Assembly: GCA_023460955.1 (NCBI GenBank)
Contig: JAEWOH010000070.1
Span: 124,001 to 188,000 of the forward strand
DNA: 64,000 nucleotides
Direction: 5' to 3'
Source: Bacillota bacterium
Lineage (GTDB): Bacteria > Bacillota > Clostridia > Acetivibrionales > DSM-1351
A model generated the notes under the pieces. It was not told the DNA's origin and did not search any database. It saw nothing but the letters and a program-made list of their open reading frames with translations. The position numbers and the translations under genes were made by a program. This document shows positions 1-8,954 of the stretch, one piece after another (position 1 is the stretch's first letter; each line of letters begins with the position of its first letter).

Positions 1-2
1 CC

Positions 3-3000
3 GATGCCCAAGGTGTAACAACTTATACCGCCAACAATGGCAACGGCAGCTTTACTTACTCCGGAGGCGGAATTATGGTGGGCGACACCATAGCCGTATA
101 TACAGGCGAAAAGCCTGATAAGAGGAGTGTAGAGGACGATGGCGCTGTAGCATATCTGGAGATTACACGCATCGACGGAACAACTTGTTATTATCAGACT
201 GCCAAGTCGGAGGACGTGCTTTTTACCCCCGATTTGCTACCCATTGATCTGGATGCAGGTGATGGTGTTACAGCGGGAAATACAGTTGCCACCACTGGAA
301 CCGGCAGCATCACCATTTTAACCGACAAGTTGGATTTCTCTGCTGACAAATACGCAGATATGGGGCTGAGCTCGGAGACTGTAGTAGAGCCGGGTGATTA
401 TCTGAGCTTCTTTAATAACGGTGAGCTTGGCGACACGAATGCTACTAAGCAAGGTTATGGTGAAATTATCAGTATTACGACGAAGGATGGCAGCACTATT
501 ATTACCTATGCCGTAGTAGGCGAAGAAACCGTGCTCTCTGCCATGGAGCTGTATAGCGAAAGTGAGCTGAGCGATGCAGAGATCGAAGCCGCCTACGATG
601 AGCAGCTGATACGTGAAACGCTGGAATCCCAGCTCATGTCCAGCGGATTTATCCAGGAGGCTGGTGAGTATCTGGCCAATCTGGCCGTGCAGACCGACGA
701 GGTTAAGGAGCTGTTCGGCAGCAATGACAACCTGACCCTGAAAGACTATATTATTACGTATGGTGACGGCACTCCCGTCAGCGAAGAAGATCTGTCTCTA
801 ATGGGCAACATTGTGAATAAAGAGGGTGGCGTAAAGACCAGCGTGTCAGTTTCCCCTCGTCTGTCCCATTTTGAAGGCAAAAAAGGTATTCGTGCAGAAG
901 TGGCAGTAAAATACAAATTTGATATTCAGAAATCAGGCTCAAATAAAAAGGTGGAAGTTGAACTGACTGCCTTCTTCGAGCAGGAAGTACTTTTTGGTTT
1001 CAGCGTCAGCGGCGGCGCAGTGTGGAAATGGAAATGGATTTTCCCTTACATCGCTGATTACCGCATGACCGGCAACATCGACCTTGGTACATATACCGGC
1101 GTAGGCATTACCGCCACCGCCAAGCTGGCTGAAGAAAAAGAACCGTGGGGCATGCCATGGCCCAAAAATGCCAATGAGGCACAGGCCTCCAAAAAGATCT
1201 TCAGTCTCAGCGAATCCATCAAAAAGCAAATGGAGGATATTAAGTCAGTATTCCCTGAGGCCGAAGCCTCTTCTTCCGGTGGTCTGTCGGAGAAGTACGC
1301 TGCATTTATGAAGGACGCCAACGACAAGTGGGTGGATCTGTTTGTGGTTAACCTGATCGACCTGCGCGGCGGGGTAGATCCCCTCCACATTCTGGCGTAT
1401 GGTATCCAGGTGGACTTCGTGGTATCCGCCAATTTAAATGTGGCCATCGGCATGACCTTCCAGTATGAAAACTCCAAACGTCATTCATTTACCCTATCTC
1501 TGAAGAAAAAACAGGCTGACAGCGAGACCATCGACCTGAGCACTAACGGTTATCGGTTTGACTTCTATGTCATGGGTACCCTGGGAATTCGTGCCGGTGT
1601 CCGAGCCAAAGCGTTGGTAGGTTTGTTCTCAACAAAATTGGATGGGATCGGGTTACAGATAGAAGCAGGCGCTTATGCCCGATTATGGGGCTACTTCTAC
1701 TACTCTCTCACAAACTATAAAATAAACGGCGTATGGGTTAAGACCAGCAGCTCCTCCGGAGCACTGTTGGTGGAGATTGGTGCGTATCTCGATGTAAAAT
1801 TTGTGGCCGAGGTTTTGAACGGCAAATACTCCTACGCTCCTACCATATTTGCCAAAGAGTGGCCCTTATGGTCGGCAGGCCAACGGGAAAATGTCTATGA
1901 CTTCGCCTATGTGAAGGCTCCTGTCTATACTATCCAGAATGTAACCACTTATACTCTCCCAACCACGGTATTTGATATGAAGTGGATGGATCTGAAAAGC
2001 GGTGACGTAGGTGAGACTGGTAAACCCAACACAAAAAATTTCGACGGAAATACTGCCAACAACACCAAAGACGAAAAGTATTTCGCCGTGGAGCTGTCCA
2101 ATCCTGCCTTTACATATAACCCGGTAAATAACCAGATCACCGTCAGTCGAGCCTCCGGTGACAGTGCGCTCAACTGTGAAATGAAGCTGACTTGGAAGGG
2201 TGCTCCTTTAGCATTTTCCACAGACACCCTCAGCCGTACCATTACACTGAAATGGAGCGATATGATTAATGGGAAAACCATGATCTTTGAATCCAATGGA
2301 GGCAGCCCGGTTGATATGATCTGCAAGCTGGCCGGCGCGAACATATCTGCGCTGATACCTTCAAATCCAACCAAACCTGGCTATACTTTTGCCGGCTGGT
2401 ACACCAACAGAGACTTCACAGGGACAGCGTATACTATCCCTAATACTATGCCTAACACCAATGTGACACTGTATGCCAAGTGGACACCCAATATGTCATC
2501 GTATACTGTCGAGCACTATCAGAAGGGCTTGGATGGCATGTATGTGCTTGCCGAACGCCAGACCATGAGCGGATTTGCTAACCAGGCTACTACCGCTCAG
2601 GCAAAGAGCTATGCAGGCTTTACACCCAAGAACATTCAACAAAAGACTATTCTTGCCGATGGCAATACGGTGGTTCAGGTCTATTATGAACGGAACAGTT
2701 ATACCGTGACCTTCAACTATGGTGTGGAGGCCGACAACAGAAAAGTGACCATCAGATATCCTATGGGTGAGAAAATCGAATGGAGCAGCCCAAGTGCGCC
2801 AGGTTATTCCTTCCTGCGTTGGAACAACACCATCCCCTCGGTTATGCCCGCCAATGACTTGACCTTTACAGCTGTTTGGGAGCGAACCAACACAAAATAC
2901 ACCGTGGAGCACTATCAGAGAAACTTGAAAGACAGCGATTACACTCTGACTGAGCGTGAGGTACTTCAGGAACAGACAGGCACCGGCGTGACCCCTGCCG

Positions 3001-5519
3001 TTAAGTCCTACGAAGGCTTTACCGCACCTTCAGTGCAGACGGTAACCATAAAGGGTGACGGCTCCACAGTGGTTAAGTACTACTACACCCGCAAAAACTA
3101 TACCTTTACTTATGTGCTGGGTAATGGCGAGGCTAATGAGGTACTTGCCATTAAGTTCGGAGATTTGATACCTCAGCGAAATAATCCTACCAAAGAAGGC
3201 TATACCTTCGGCGGCTGGCTGGAAAATGGTGAGGTAACTTCCATCCCGACCACAATGCCCGCAAGAGATATAACTCTGAGCGCAAAATGGAATGTAGAGC
3301 AGTACACCATCACCTTTGATAGCAATGGTGGCAGTTCAATATCCCCAATTACTCAGGAATATGGCACGGCCGTTACAGAGCCAGCTGCACCTACCAGAGA
3401 AGGCTATACCTTTACCGGTTGGAAGCTGGACGGTAATGATTATACTTTCAATACCATGCCTGGGAAAAATATCACCTTGACTGCCCACTGGACAGCTCAA
3501 AGTAATATCCCTTACACGGTGGAACACTACATGGAGGAACTGGACGGAAGCTATCCTTCCACTCCAAACGAGACTGAAAATTTAAGCGGTAGCACCGGGG
3601 CTACAGTCACTGCAACCGCTCAGAGTTATGCCGGCTTTACCTATGATTCAAATGCTAGCGATTCGGTTTCCACCGGTACAGTCACAGCAGATGGCAGCTT
3701 GGTATTAAAGGTGTATTATACCCGTAATAGTTACACTGTGACCTGGAATAGTAATGGCGGCACAGTGGACACCAATGGAGCAACCACTGGCAAAGTGAAG
3801 TACGGCGCGAACATCACCCAGCCGACTAATAACCCTACCAGAACAGGGTATACCTTTAACCTGTGGACGGGCTATACTGAAAACATGACCATGCCTGCGG
3901 CAGATACTACATTTACCGCTCATTGGACAGCTGACAGCAATATCGCTTACACGGTAGAGCACTACAAGGCAGAATTGGATGGAAGTTATCTTTCCACGCC
4001 AAGCCACACCGATAATTTAAGCGGCAGCACCGGGGCTACGGTCACCGCCACCGCTATGACTTATACCGGTTTTGCCTATAATTCAGGTGTTAGCGGCACA
4101 GTTTCCTCCGGAATAATCACGGCAGATGGCAGCTTGGTATTAAAGCTGTACTACACCCGTAATAGTTACACTGTGACCTGGAATGGTAACGGCGGTACTG
4201 TGGACACCAGCGGAGCCACCACAGGCAACGTGAAGTACGGTGCGACCATTACAAAACCGACTAATAACCCTACTAAAACAGGGTATACCTTTAACCTGTG
4301 GTCGGGCTATACCGAAAACATGACCATGCCTGCGGCAGATACTACATTTACAGCCGATTGGGCAGCCAATCAGTACACCATTACCTTTGACAGCAACGGC
4401 GGCAGTGAAGTGGCAGCCATTACGAAGGCTTATGGCACAGCAGTAACTGCGCCTACAGCACCCACCAAGGAAAACTACAGCTTTGTCGGTTGGCAGCTGA
4501 ACGGTACGAATTATACCTTCACTACCATGCCTGCGGAGGATATCACATTAGTGGCAGTATGGTCTGATACACCGACCTATATTGTAAGCTTCGATGCCAA
4601 CGGGGGTACGGTAGGCACAGTTGCTAAATCTGTATTTGCAGGCAGCACTTATGGAGAGCTCCCTGTCCCTACCTATGAAGGGAAAAACTTCCTTGGTTGG
4701 TTTACGGCAGCAAGCGGAGGCACAAAAGTCACTAGCACAACCAATGTGGAACTATCTGCTGACCAGACCCTGTATGCTTGCTGGGCTACTAAAGGTTACA
4801 CCGGCAATGTCCACCAAGTGCTCTATGTTGCAGGAATAAAAGTAACCTCGGAAAACATGAACGACATACTCGGGGATGGTTCCGCCAGCGTGCAGTTTGA
4901 TCCTAGTACTAGTACATTGCATCTTAACAGCGCGACGATAGCCGGGACCTACAGCACCTCATATATAAGTGCAGCAATTTTCAGCGAAGGAAGCCTGACA
5001 ATCGAAAACACGGGCACAAGCACAGTGACAAACACCTTCAACGGACCTGCTGCTACCCTGACCAACGTATACGGTATCTGCGTAACCAGCGCACTGGTCA
5101 TTCAAGGAACCGGTACTCTCAACGTCACCAGCGGCACAGGGGGAACCAGTTACAACTGCGGCATTCGAGTTGGTACCGGCGGAAATTACTTTACCATTAG
5201 CGGACCCAAAGTGAAAGCCTTTGCCGGCATTGCGGGAAGTGGAGGCAAGAGCTACGGCGTATGTGTGGGCAATATAAGTTATTCATATTGTGTCAAGCTG
5301 ATAAAAGGCACCTTGGAGACTCATGGTTACGATAGCGCGGCATACTGTGGTCCTCTATCAGATTTTGCTGAATATGGTATTGACTATTTTGTTACCAATG
5401 GAAGCTCCAAAATTAACACCATCACTGGCAGCGACAGCTACGATGGTACCTCGGCAACTTCTGTAACACAGGATGAAACATACCGGAACTACAAGTATAT
5501 TACTGTGACATATCCATAA
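3..5519 (+). CDS. Giant repeat-rich surface protein, 5'-truncated by the window edge (module 1)
   Basis: The reading frame is open from base 3, so the true start lies upstream; the first in-frame ATG (75) is internal. About the first 2.25 kb encodes a beta-rich core that aligns throughout with residues of roughly 500-1220 of the giant protein at 43847-52840 (shared landmarks: FYVMGTLG, WGYFYY, EWPLWSAG). From about 2275 to 4790 it carries eight InlB/Listeria-Bacteroides-type repeats (signature GYTFxGW followed by LxAxW) interleaved with four MucBP-like segments (YTVEHY ... YYxR). The last 240 residues look like a beta-helix or carbohydrate-binding tail. No LPXTG motif is present; by analogy with its paralogue, SLH anchoring is expected in the missing N-terminus (inference). 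It is likely an adhesin or matrix protein outside the cell. A subtilase gene follows 59 bp downstream. Base composition looks GC-richer than the rest of the window. Confidence 0.85.
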   Translation, partial: DAQGVTTYTANNGNGSFTYSGGGIMVGDTIAVYTGEKPDKRSVEDDGAVAYLEITRIDGTTCYYQTAKSEDVLFTPDLLPIDLDAGDGVTAGNTVATTGTGSITILTDKLDFSADKYADMGLSSETVVEPGDYLSFFNNGELGDTNATKQGYGEIISITTKDGSTIITYAVVGEETVLSAMELYSESELSDAEIEAAYDEQLIRETLESQLMSSGFIQEAGEYLANLAVQTDEVKELFGSNDNLTLKDYIITYGDGTPVSEEDLSLMGNIVNKEGGVKTSVSVSPRLSHFEGKKGIRAEVAVKYKFDIQKSGSNKKVEVELTAFFEQEVLFGFSVSGGAVWKWKWIFPYIADYRMTGNIDLGTYTGVGITATAKLAEEKEPWGMPWPKNANEAQASKKIFSLSESIKKQMEDIKSVFPEAEASSSGGLSEKYAAFMKDANDKWVDLFVVNLIDLRGGVDPLHILAYGIQVDFVVSANLNVAIGMTFQYENSKRHSFTLSLKKKQADSETIDLSTNGYRFDFYVMGTLGIRAGVRAKALVGLFSTKLDGIGLQIEAGAYARLWGYFYYSLTNYKINGVWVKTSSSSGALLVEIGAYLDVKFVAEVLNGKYSYAPTIFAKEWPLWSAGQRENVYDFAYVKAPVYTIQNVTTYTLPTTVFDMKWMDLKSGDVGETGKPNTKNFDGNTANNTKDEKYFAVELSNPAFTYNPVNNQITVSRASGDSALNCEMKLTWKGAPLAFSTDTLSRTITLKWSDMINGKTMIFESNGGSPVDMICKLAGANISALIPSNPTKPGYTFAGWYTNRDFTGTAYTIPNTMPNTNVTLYAKWTPNMSSYTVEHYQKGLDGMYVLAERQTMSGFANQATTAQAKSYAGFTPKNIQQKTILADGNTVVQVYYERNSYTVTFNYGVEADNRKVTIRYPMGEKIEWSSPSAPGYSFLRWNNTIPSVMPANDLTFTAVWERTNTKYTVEHYQRNLKDSDYTLTEREVLQEQTGTGVTPAVKSYEGFTAPSVQTVTIKGDGSTVVKYYYTRKNYTFTYVLGNGEANEVLAIKFGDLIPQRNNPTKEGYTFGGWLENGEVTSIPTTMPARDITLSAKWNVEQYTITFDSNGGSSISPITQEYGTAVTEPAAPTREGYTFTGWKLDGNDYTFNTMPGKNITLTAHWTAQSNIPYTVEHYMEELDGSYPSTPNETENLSGSTGATVTATAQSYAGFTYDSNASDSVSTGTVTADGSLVLKVYYTRNSYTVTWNSNGGTVDTNGATTGKVKYGANITQPTNNPTRTGYTFNLWTGYTENMTMPAADTTFTAHWTADSNIAYTVEHYKAELDGSYLSTPSHTDNLSGSTGATVTATAMTYTGFAYNSGVSGTVSSGIITADGSLVLKLYYTRNSYTVTWNGNGGTVDTSGATTGNVKYGATITKPTNNPTKTGYTFNLWSGYTENMTMPAADTTFTADWAANQYTITFDSNGGSEVAAITKAYGTAVTAPTAPTKENYSFVGWQLNGTNYTFTTMPAEDITLVAVWSDTPTYIVSFDANGGTVGTVAKSVFAGSTYGELPVPTYEGKNFLGWFTAASGGTKVTSTTNVELSADQTLYACWATKGYTGNVHQVLYVAGIKVTSENMNDILGDGSASVQFDPSTSTLHLNSATIAGTYSTSYISAAIFSEGSLTIENTGTSTVTNTFNGPAATLTNVYGICVTSALVIQGTGTLNVTSGTGGTSYNCGIRVGTGGNYFTISGPKVKAFAGIAGSGGKSYGVCVGNISYSYCVKLIKGTLETHGYDSAAYCGPLSDFAEYGIDYFVTNGSSKINTITGSDSYDGTSATSVTQDETYRNYKYITVTYP
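3496..4362 (+). repeat. Two tandem near-identical ~430-bp units inside the giant surface gene
   Basis: Unit 1 (about 3496-3930) and unit 2 (about 3931-4362) each encode one MucBP-like segment plus one InlB-type repeat. They share long identical stretches, for example the AGCACCGGGGCTAC block near 3590 and near 4027, and the segment before each GGCTATAC near 3870 and 4302. This is a recent in-frame duplication, so copy number is likely to vary between strains. Confidence 0.8.
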
Positions 5520-5529
5520 AAATTTAAAC

Positions 5530-5553
5530 AGAGGCGGGGGAAACCCCGCCTCT
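5530..5553 (+). terminator. GC-rich intercistronic hairpin between surface protein and subtilase
   Basis: AGAGGCGGGG (5530-5539) pairs perfectly with CCCCGCCTCT (5544-5553) across a 4-nt GAAA loop and is followed only by TTTA. The weak U tract and the start codon 26 bp further on suggest a leaky terminator or mRNA-stabilising stem that sets the ratio of the two products. A similar hairpin sits at the same place in the second module (52852-52877). Confidence 0.7.
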
Positions 5554-5578
5554 TTACCCATAAGGAAAGGGTGAGTAA

Positions 5579-6961
5579 ATGAGACTGCGTATATTTTTCG
5601 TCGCAGTGCTGACCGCCATATTTTTGGCAACACCTGTTTTGGCCGCAGAGGCTGAACCGGTACGGGTGGCAGTCATCGATACCGGCATTTCTGAAGCCGC
5701 CATCCCAAACAAAAATTTATCACCAGGGCAAAACTATATCCTACCCAGTCAAACCACGGCCGACACTGTTGGACATGGCACAGCAATAGCCTCTATCATT
5801 GTTGGAAGCCAAGCAGCGGAGGTAAAGGGGCTTTGTCCGGAGGCAATTCTGGTTCCGCTGGTCTATTACGGAAAAAACCAAAATGGCGGTACTGTCAAGG
5901 GTGACTGTGCCATGCTGGCAAAGATCATTCGAGACGCGGTGGAGGTCTACAAATGTAAAATCATCAATATCAGTTCCGGCACGCTGACAGATACGCCAGC
6001 TTTGCGGGATGCGGTGGCATGGGCGGATAAGCAGGGCGCATTGGTTATTTCCAGTGCGGGAAACGACGGGAATGATACTGTTTACTATCCCGGTGCATAC
6101 AGAAGCGTTCTATGTGTGGGTGCGGTGAATCAAGCCAACAGCGCTCCTGCAGACTTCTCCAACCGTCATAGTGCGGTGGACCTTTTGGCTCCCGGAGAGA
6201 AGCTGCTCACCGCCACCATGAAGGGCAACCGCCTGCCGGCTTCTGGCACCAGCTATTCTACGGCTTATATTTCAGGTGTTGCGGCTAAGCTGATGACTGA
6301 ATATCCCTACCTAACAACGTCGCAGATAAGGCAGATCCTCTGTGCCTCTGCTACAGATTGCGGCACTACCGGCTATGACAGTACTTCCGGTTGGGGAATT
6401 TTGAACCTGGAGAAGGCACTTGTCTATGCAGACCAGGACCAACTGTTCCGGGATGTTGATCCATCAAAATGGTACTTTGACGGTGTAAATAAAGCGGCAA
6501 ATCTCGGATTTTTACAAGGGACGAGTGAGGTTGAATTTTCGCCGGAGCAGCCCACCACCCGCGCAATGCTGTGGATGATGCTTTACCGTCTGAAAGGACT
6601 TGAGCCTTCTGAAGGCAGCGCTATGTGGTATAGCGCTGCGCAAGAGTGGGTTACGGCTAATGGTATTTCCGACGGCACTAACCCCAATGGCACTATCACA
6701 CGGGAACAGCTGTCGGCCATGCTGTATCGTTATACAGTTGCATTTGGTTATGATTTAAGTAATCGGTCAGAGCTAAGTGGATTTACCGATGCCGACAGCA
6801 TAAGCTTCTACGCAAAAGATACTTTCTCCTGGGCTATTGGCAACGGACTTATCAGTGGAACGGGTACGCGGACCCTATCCCCACAAGGAATCGCCAAGAG
6901 ATCTCAGGTGGCGGTTATTTTAGCTCGATATTATGCTCTCGTATTTGGCGTAGAGAGATGA
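5579..6961 (+). CDS. Secreted subtilisin-like (S8) serine protease with three C-terminal SLH domains
   Basis: 460 residues. A signal peptide covers about residues 1-22 (hydrophobic core, then VLAAEAEP). The catalytic triad is visible: D34 in VAVIDTGI, H66 in GHGTAIAS, S225 in SGTSYSTAY; oxyanion N162 lies in SAGNDG. There is no propeptide of usual subtilisin length between signal and catalytic domain. Residues of about 286-340, 345-392 and 398-456 are three SLH-type repeats (FRDVDPSKWYFDGV; FTDADSISFYAKD; paired with ITREQL-like ends), which would tether the enzyme to the cell wall. It follows the giant surface protein by 59 bp, so processing of that protein is a natural hypothesis (inference). 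Its catalytic domain is paralogous to the product of 52902-53777, which lacks SLH domains. Confidence 0.9.
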   Translation: MRLRIFFVAVLTAIFLATPVLAAEAEPVRVAVIDTGISEAAIPNKNLSPGQNYILPSQTTADTVGHGTAIASIIVGSQAAEVKGLCPEAILVPLVYYGKNQNGGTVKGDCAMLAKIIRDAVEVYKCKIINISSGTLTDTPALRDAVAWADKQGALVISSAGNDGNDTVYYPGAYRSVLCVGAVNQANSAPADFSNRHSAVDLLAPGEKLLTATMKGNRLPASGTSYSTAYISGVAAKLMTEYPYLTTSQIRQILCASATDCGTTGYDSTSGWGILNLEKALVYADQDQLFRDVDPSKWYFDGVNKAANLGFLQGTSEVEFSPEQPTTRAMLWMMLYRLKGLEPSEGSAMWYSAAQEWVTANGISDGTNPNGTITREQLSAMLYRYTVAFGYDLSNRSELSGFTDADSISFYAKDTFSWAIGNGLISGTGTRTLSPQGIAKRSQVAVILARYYALVFGVER

Positions 6962-7170
6962 CTGTTTATATCGGCAGCTTTATATATAAAAGAGGGGACA
7001 GCTCAGAATTATGAATCTGCTGTCAAAATGCAGAAACTAGGAATGATGATGTTTAACTCCCTTATTCTGTAGATGTGTTGTAAAACTAGTAGTAGATAAA
7101 AAAGTTCTATACTTGTGTTCTACAGCCGAAAGTTCTCTAAGAACGAAGCCTATTTAACTTATGCGTTATA
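6962..7170. other. Intergenic stretch without recognisable gene
   Basis: AT-rich DNA between the subtilase and the terminator at 7176. All frames are broken by stops and I see no promoter, RNA or protein remnant that I can name. Confidence 0.5.
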
Positions 7171-7175
7171 AAAAG

Positions 7176-7228
7176 GTGGCTCAATCAGGAGATTTCTGAC
7201 TGAGCCACTTAATTTTTTTAGTTTTTTT
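7176..7228. terminator. Bidirectional intrinsic terminator
   Basis: GTGGCTCAATCAG (7177-7189) pairs, with one mismatch, with CTGACTGAGCCAC (7196-7208). On the plus strand it is followed by a T-rich tract to 7228; on the minus strand by a T-rich tract just before it. It can serve the subtilase gene on the left and the minus-strand remnant on the right. Confidence 0.8.
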
Positions 7229-7424
7229 AACAGAGTTCTAAATTAAATATCTTTTTTGTAATAACAACTTTCTGCTCTGTTTCAATCCATCTGACATTAG
7301 CACCAAGGTTTTCAGCTATAAAGCTGATAGGTGTGTATGTTCTGTTATTCTCCATAAAAGCAGGACTGTCCAGTTTTATACCTTTTACAAACCATTTTTG
7401 TATTTTTAGCCTGAGATGTCGTTT
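7227..7424 (-). pseudogene. Remnant of a copper-amine-oxidase N-terminal-like (stalk) domain protein
   Basis: On the minus strand a 65-codon frame ends at the TAA of 7227-7229. It reads as the C-terminal half of the PF07833-type domain: ENNRTYTPISFIAENLGANV, then a VRW turn and the VVITKK strand. There is no start codon with a ribosome binding site and an in-frame stop closes it upstream at 7425-7427. The usual N-terminal half, signal peptide and partner domains are missing. This is a decayed gene end; its terminator (7176-7228) is still in place. Confidence 0.65.
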
Positions 7425-7612
7425 TTAGGGAATGAATGGTTGTAAGTTGAAACATTTCAAGCTGTTTTAAAGACCTTTCGCGCCAAAATAATCTTTTAAA
7501 TTCACGAGAGTGAGATAATGAATCAGAGAAATTAGTTATGCTGATATAGTCAAATGGTTCCGGGTATTTCGAAGATACCTTTACTCATGAATAGAATAAG
7601 GAGGAGATTATA
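7425..7612. other. Leader region of the following operon
   Basis: No coding remnant is recognisable. A strong Shine-Dalgarno (GGAGGAG, 7600-7606) closes the region. No convincing -35/-10 pair stands out by eye. Confidence 0.4.
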
Positions 7613-8929
7613 TTGAAAAAAATCACTATATTTGCTTTGATTATAACCTTGTTATTTACCTCGAACATAAATGCTGCCTCACTAAAGGCACCTAAGCTTC
7701 AGTCTTTTACAACGGGAGCTACGGAATTTGAAAATACTACTATATCAATCAGCAATGGAGTTGCCCTGGCAACTGAGCATGACCCTAAGAATAAGAATTA
7801 CGAGTTTGGCTGGATAAGCAGGGTAATACTTATTGATTACGAAAAGGGAACCAAAAAGATACTACCCTATGATGGAGCGCGTAATTTGGCATTTGATGGA
7901 GATGCCGGTGACGATAATGGCTTTGTAGAGGGTTGGGCTTTAGTCTACAGAGCAGGTGTAATAAAAATTCCCGATGACGACAGAGGTATTGGGTATACCT
8001 TTATAAATACTGAGGGCAAGGCACTGACTGAACCCAAGTTTTCATACGCCTCCAGCTTTCGTAACGGGCTTGCAGGTGTAAGATACTTTGAAGGAAATCA
8101 GTGCTTTACAGGTGTTCTTCAAACAAATGGTAAGGTAAAATTTGCTATTGCCGGACAATATAGCATACATGTAGGAAACGACTATGTGGAGTTCTCCGGA
8201 AAAAAAGAAAATTTCTGCTATGACTATAATGGGAAAAGGATTTATCTGACTGATACAGAAAAGAGAGAACGGGATAATAAAAATTATAATGCCAAAGAAC
8301 GGGAAAGCTTTTATAAAAACTATGGAAAGCTATATAAAAGCGTAGAATATTGTGGCTCAAATAGATTTTATGCAGAGACAGACAAGGGTAAAAAGGTTGT
8401 TGATTCTCAGAATAAAGCAATTATACCTGAATCTTATATGGTAAACGGGAAAATAATGAACGGTAATCAGATATATTTTACTACATATCAAAAGGGCCTC
8501 TGTAACAAGGACGGTAAGATAATACTGGCAAAGCAACAGGATTGGATTATTCCTGTTGATGGGGGGTACTTCCTTGGCATAATCGACAATAAGCTACAGA
8601 CACTTATTGATTCCAACGGAAAAGTAATTGCCACAAGTGATTTTGATCCCATTATCGTTCTGAGCGAAACAAGGGTTAAGACGCTGTATAACGCCAATTT
8701 TGACTATGAGTGGCGAACTAAGGGCACAGCTTATTTGTATACTGACATAGACCTCAGCAAGAGATCCAGCACAGCCCAGCTTAAAAAAATGTATGCAAAC
8801 AGTATACAGGGCAGAAGCAAAAAGGAAATTGGGGTTTTAAATTCTGCCAAAAATATCGCAAAAAACAGCACTCACAAGAATATTGAAATGTTCGGAGTAA
8901 TGTCAGAATTAAGCTATATGCAAAAATAG
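7613..8929 (+). CDS. Secreted WG-repeat-like protein of unknown function
   Basis: 438 residues from a TTG start, chosen because GGAGGAG lies 6 nt upstream. A signal peptide spans about residues 1-21 (ends NINAAS). The body contains repeated segments of the form GYTFINTEGKALTEPKFSYA followed by FRNGLAGVRYF, which resemble WG (KWG) beta repeats: a short beta hairpin ending in a 'tell the same thing about the input' pattern of FIN/G K and FxxGLA. Similar but weaker units follow around residues 245-345. The C-terminal 60 residues are basic and unrelated. No catalytic motif is seen. The next gene starts 25 bp downstream, so the two are probably one operon of exported proteins. Confidence 0.6.
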   Translation: MKKITIFALIITLLFTSNINAASLKAPKLQSFTTGATEFENTTISISNGVALATEHDPKNKNYEFGWISRVILIDYEKGTKKILPYDGARNLAFDGDAGDDNGFVEGWALVYRAGVIKIPDDDRGIGYTFINTEGKALTEPKFSYASSFRNGLAGVRYFEGNQCFTGVLQTNGKVKFAIAGQYSIHVGNDYVEFSGKKENFCYDYNGKRIYLTDTEKRERDNKNYNAKERESFYKNYGKLYKSVEYCGSNRFYAETDKGKKVVDSQNKAIIPESYMVNGKIMNGNQIYFTTYQKGLCNKDGKIILAKQQDWIIPVDGGYFLGIIDNKLQTLIDSNGKVIATSDFDPIIVLSETRVKTLYNANFDYEWRTKGTAYLYTDIDLSKRSSTAQLKKMYANSIQGRSKKEIGVLNSAKNIAKNSTHKNIEMFGVMSELSYMQK

Positions 8930-8954
8930 AGGAAATGGAGGCGCTGAAATTAAC

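Noticed and set aside
939..1477. Minus-strand frames inside the first giant gene (939-1229, 1058-1477, 1949-2374)
   Set aside because: No start signals or family resemblance; the plus strand is clearly coding by homology to the second giant protein.
4790..5519. Sortase (LPXTG) anchor at the end of the first giant protein
   Set aside because: The C-terminus has no LPXTG motif, hydrophobic segment or basic tail; the same holds for the other giant proteins.
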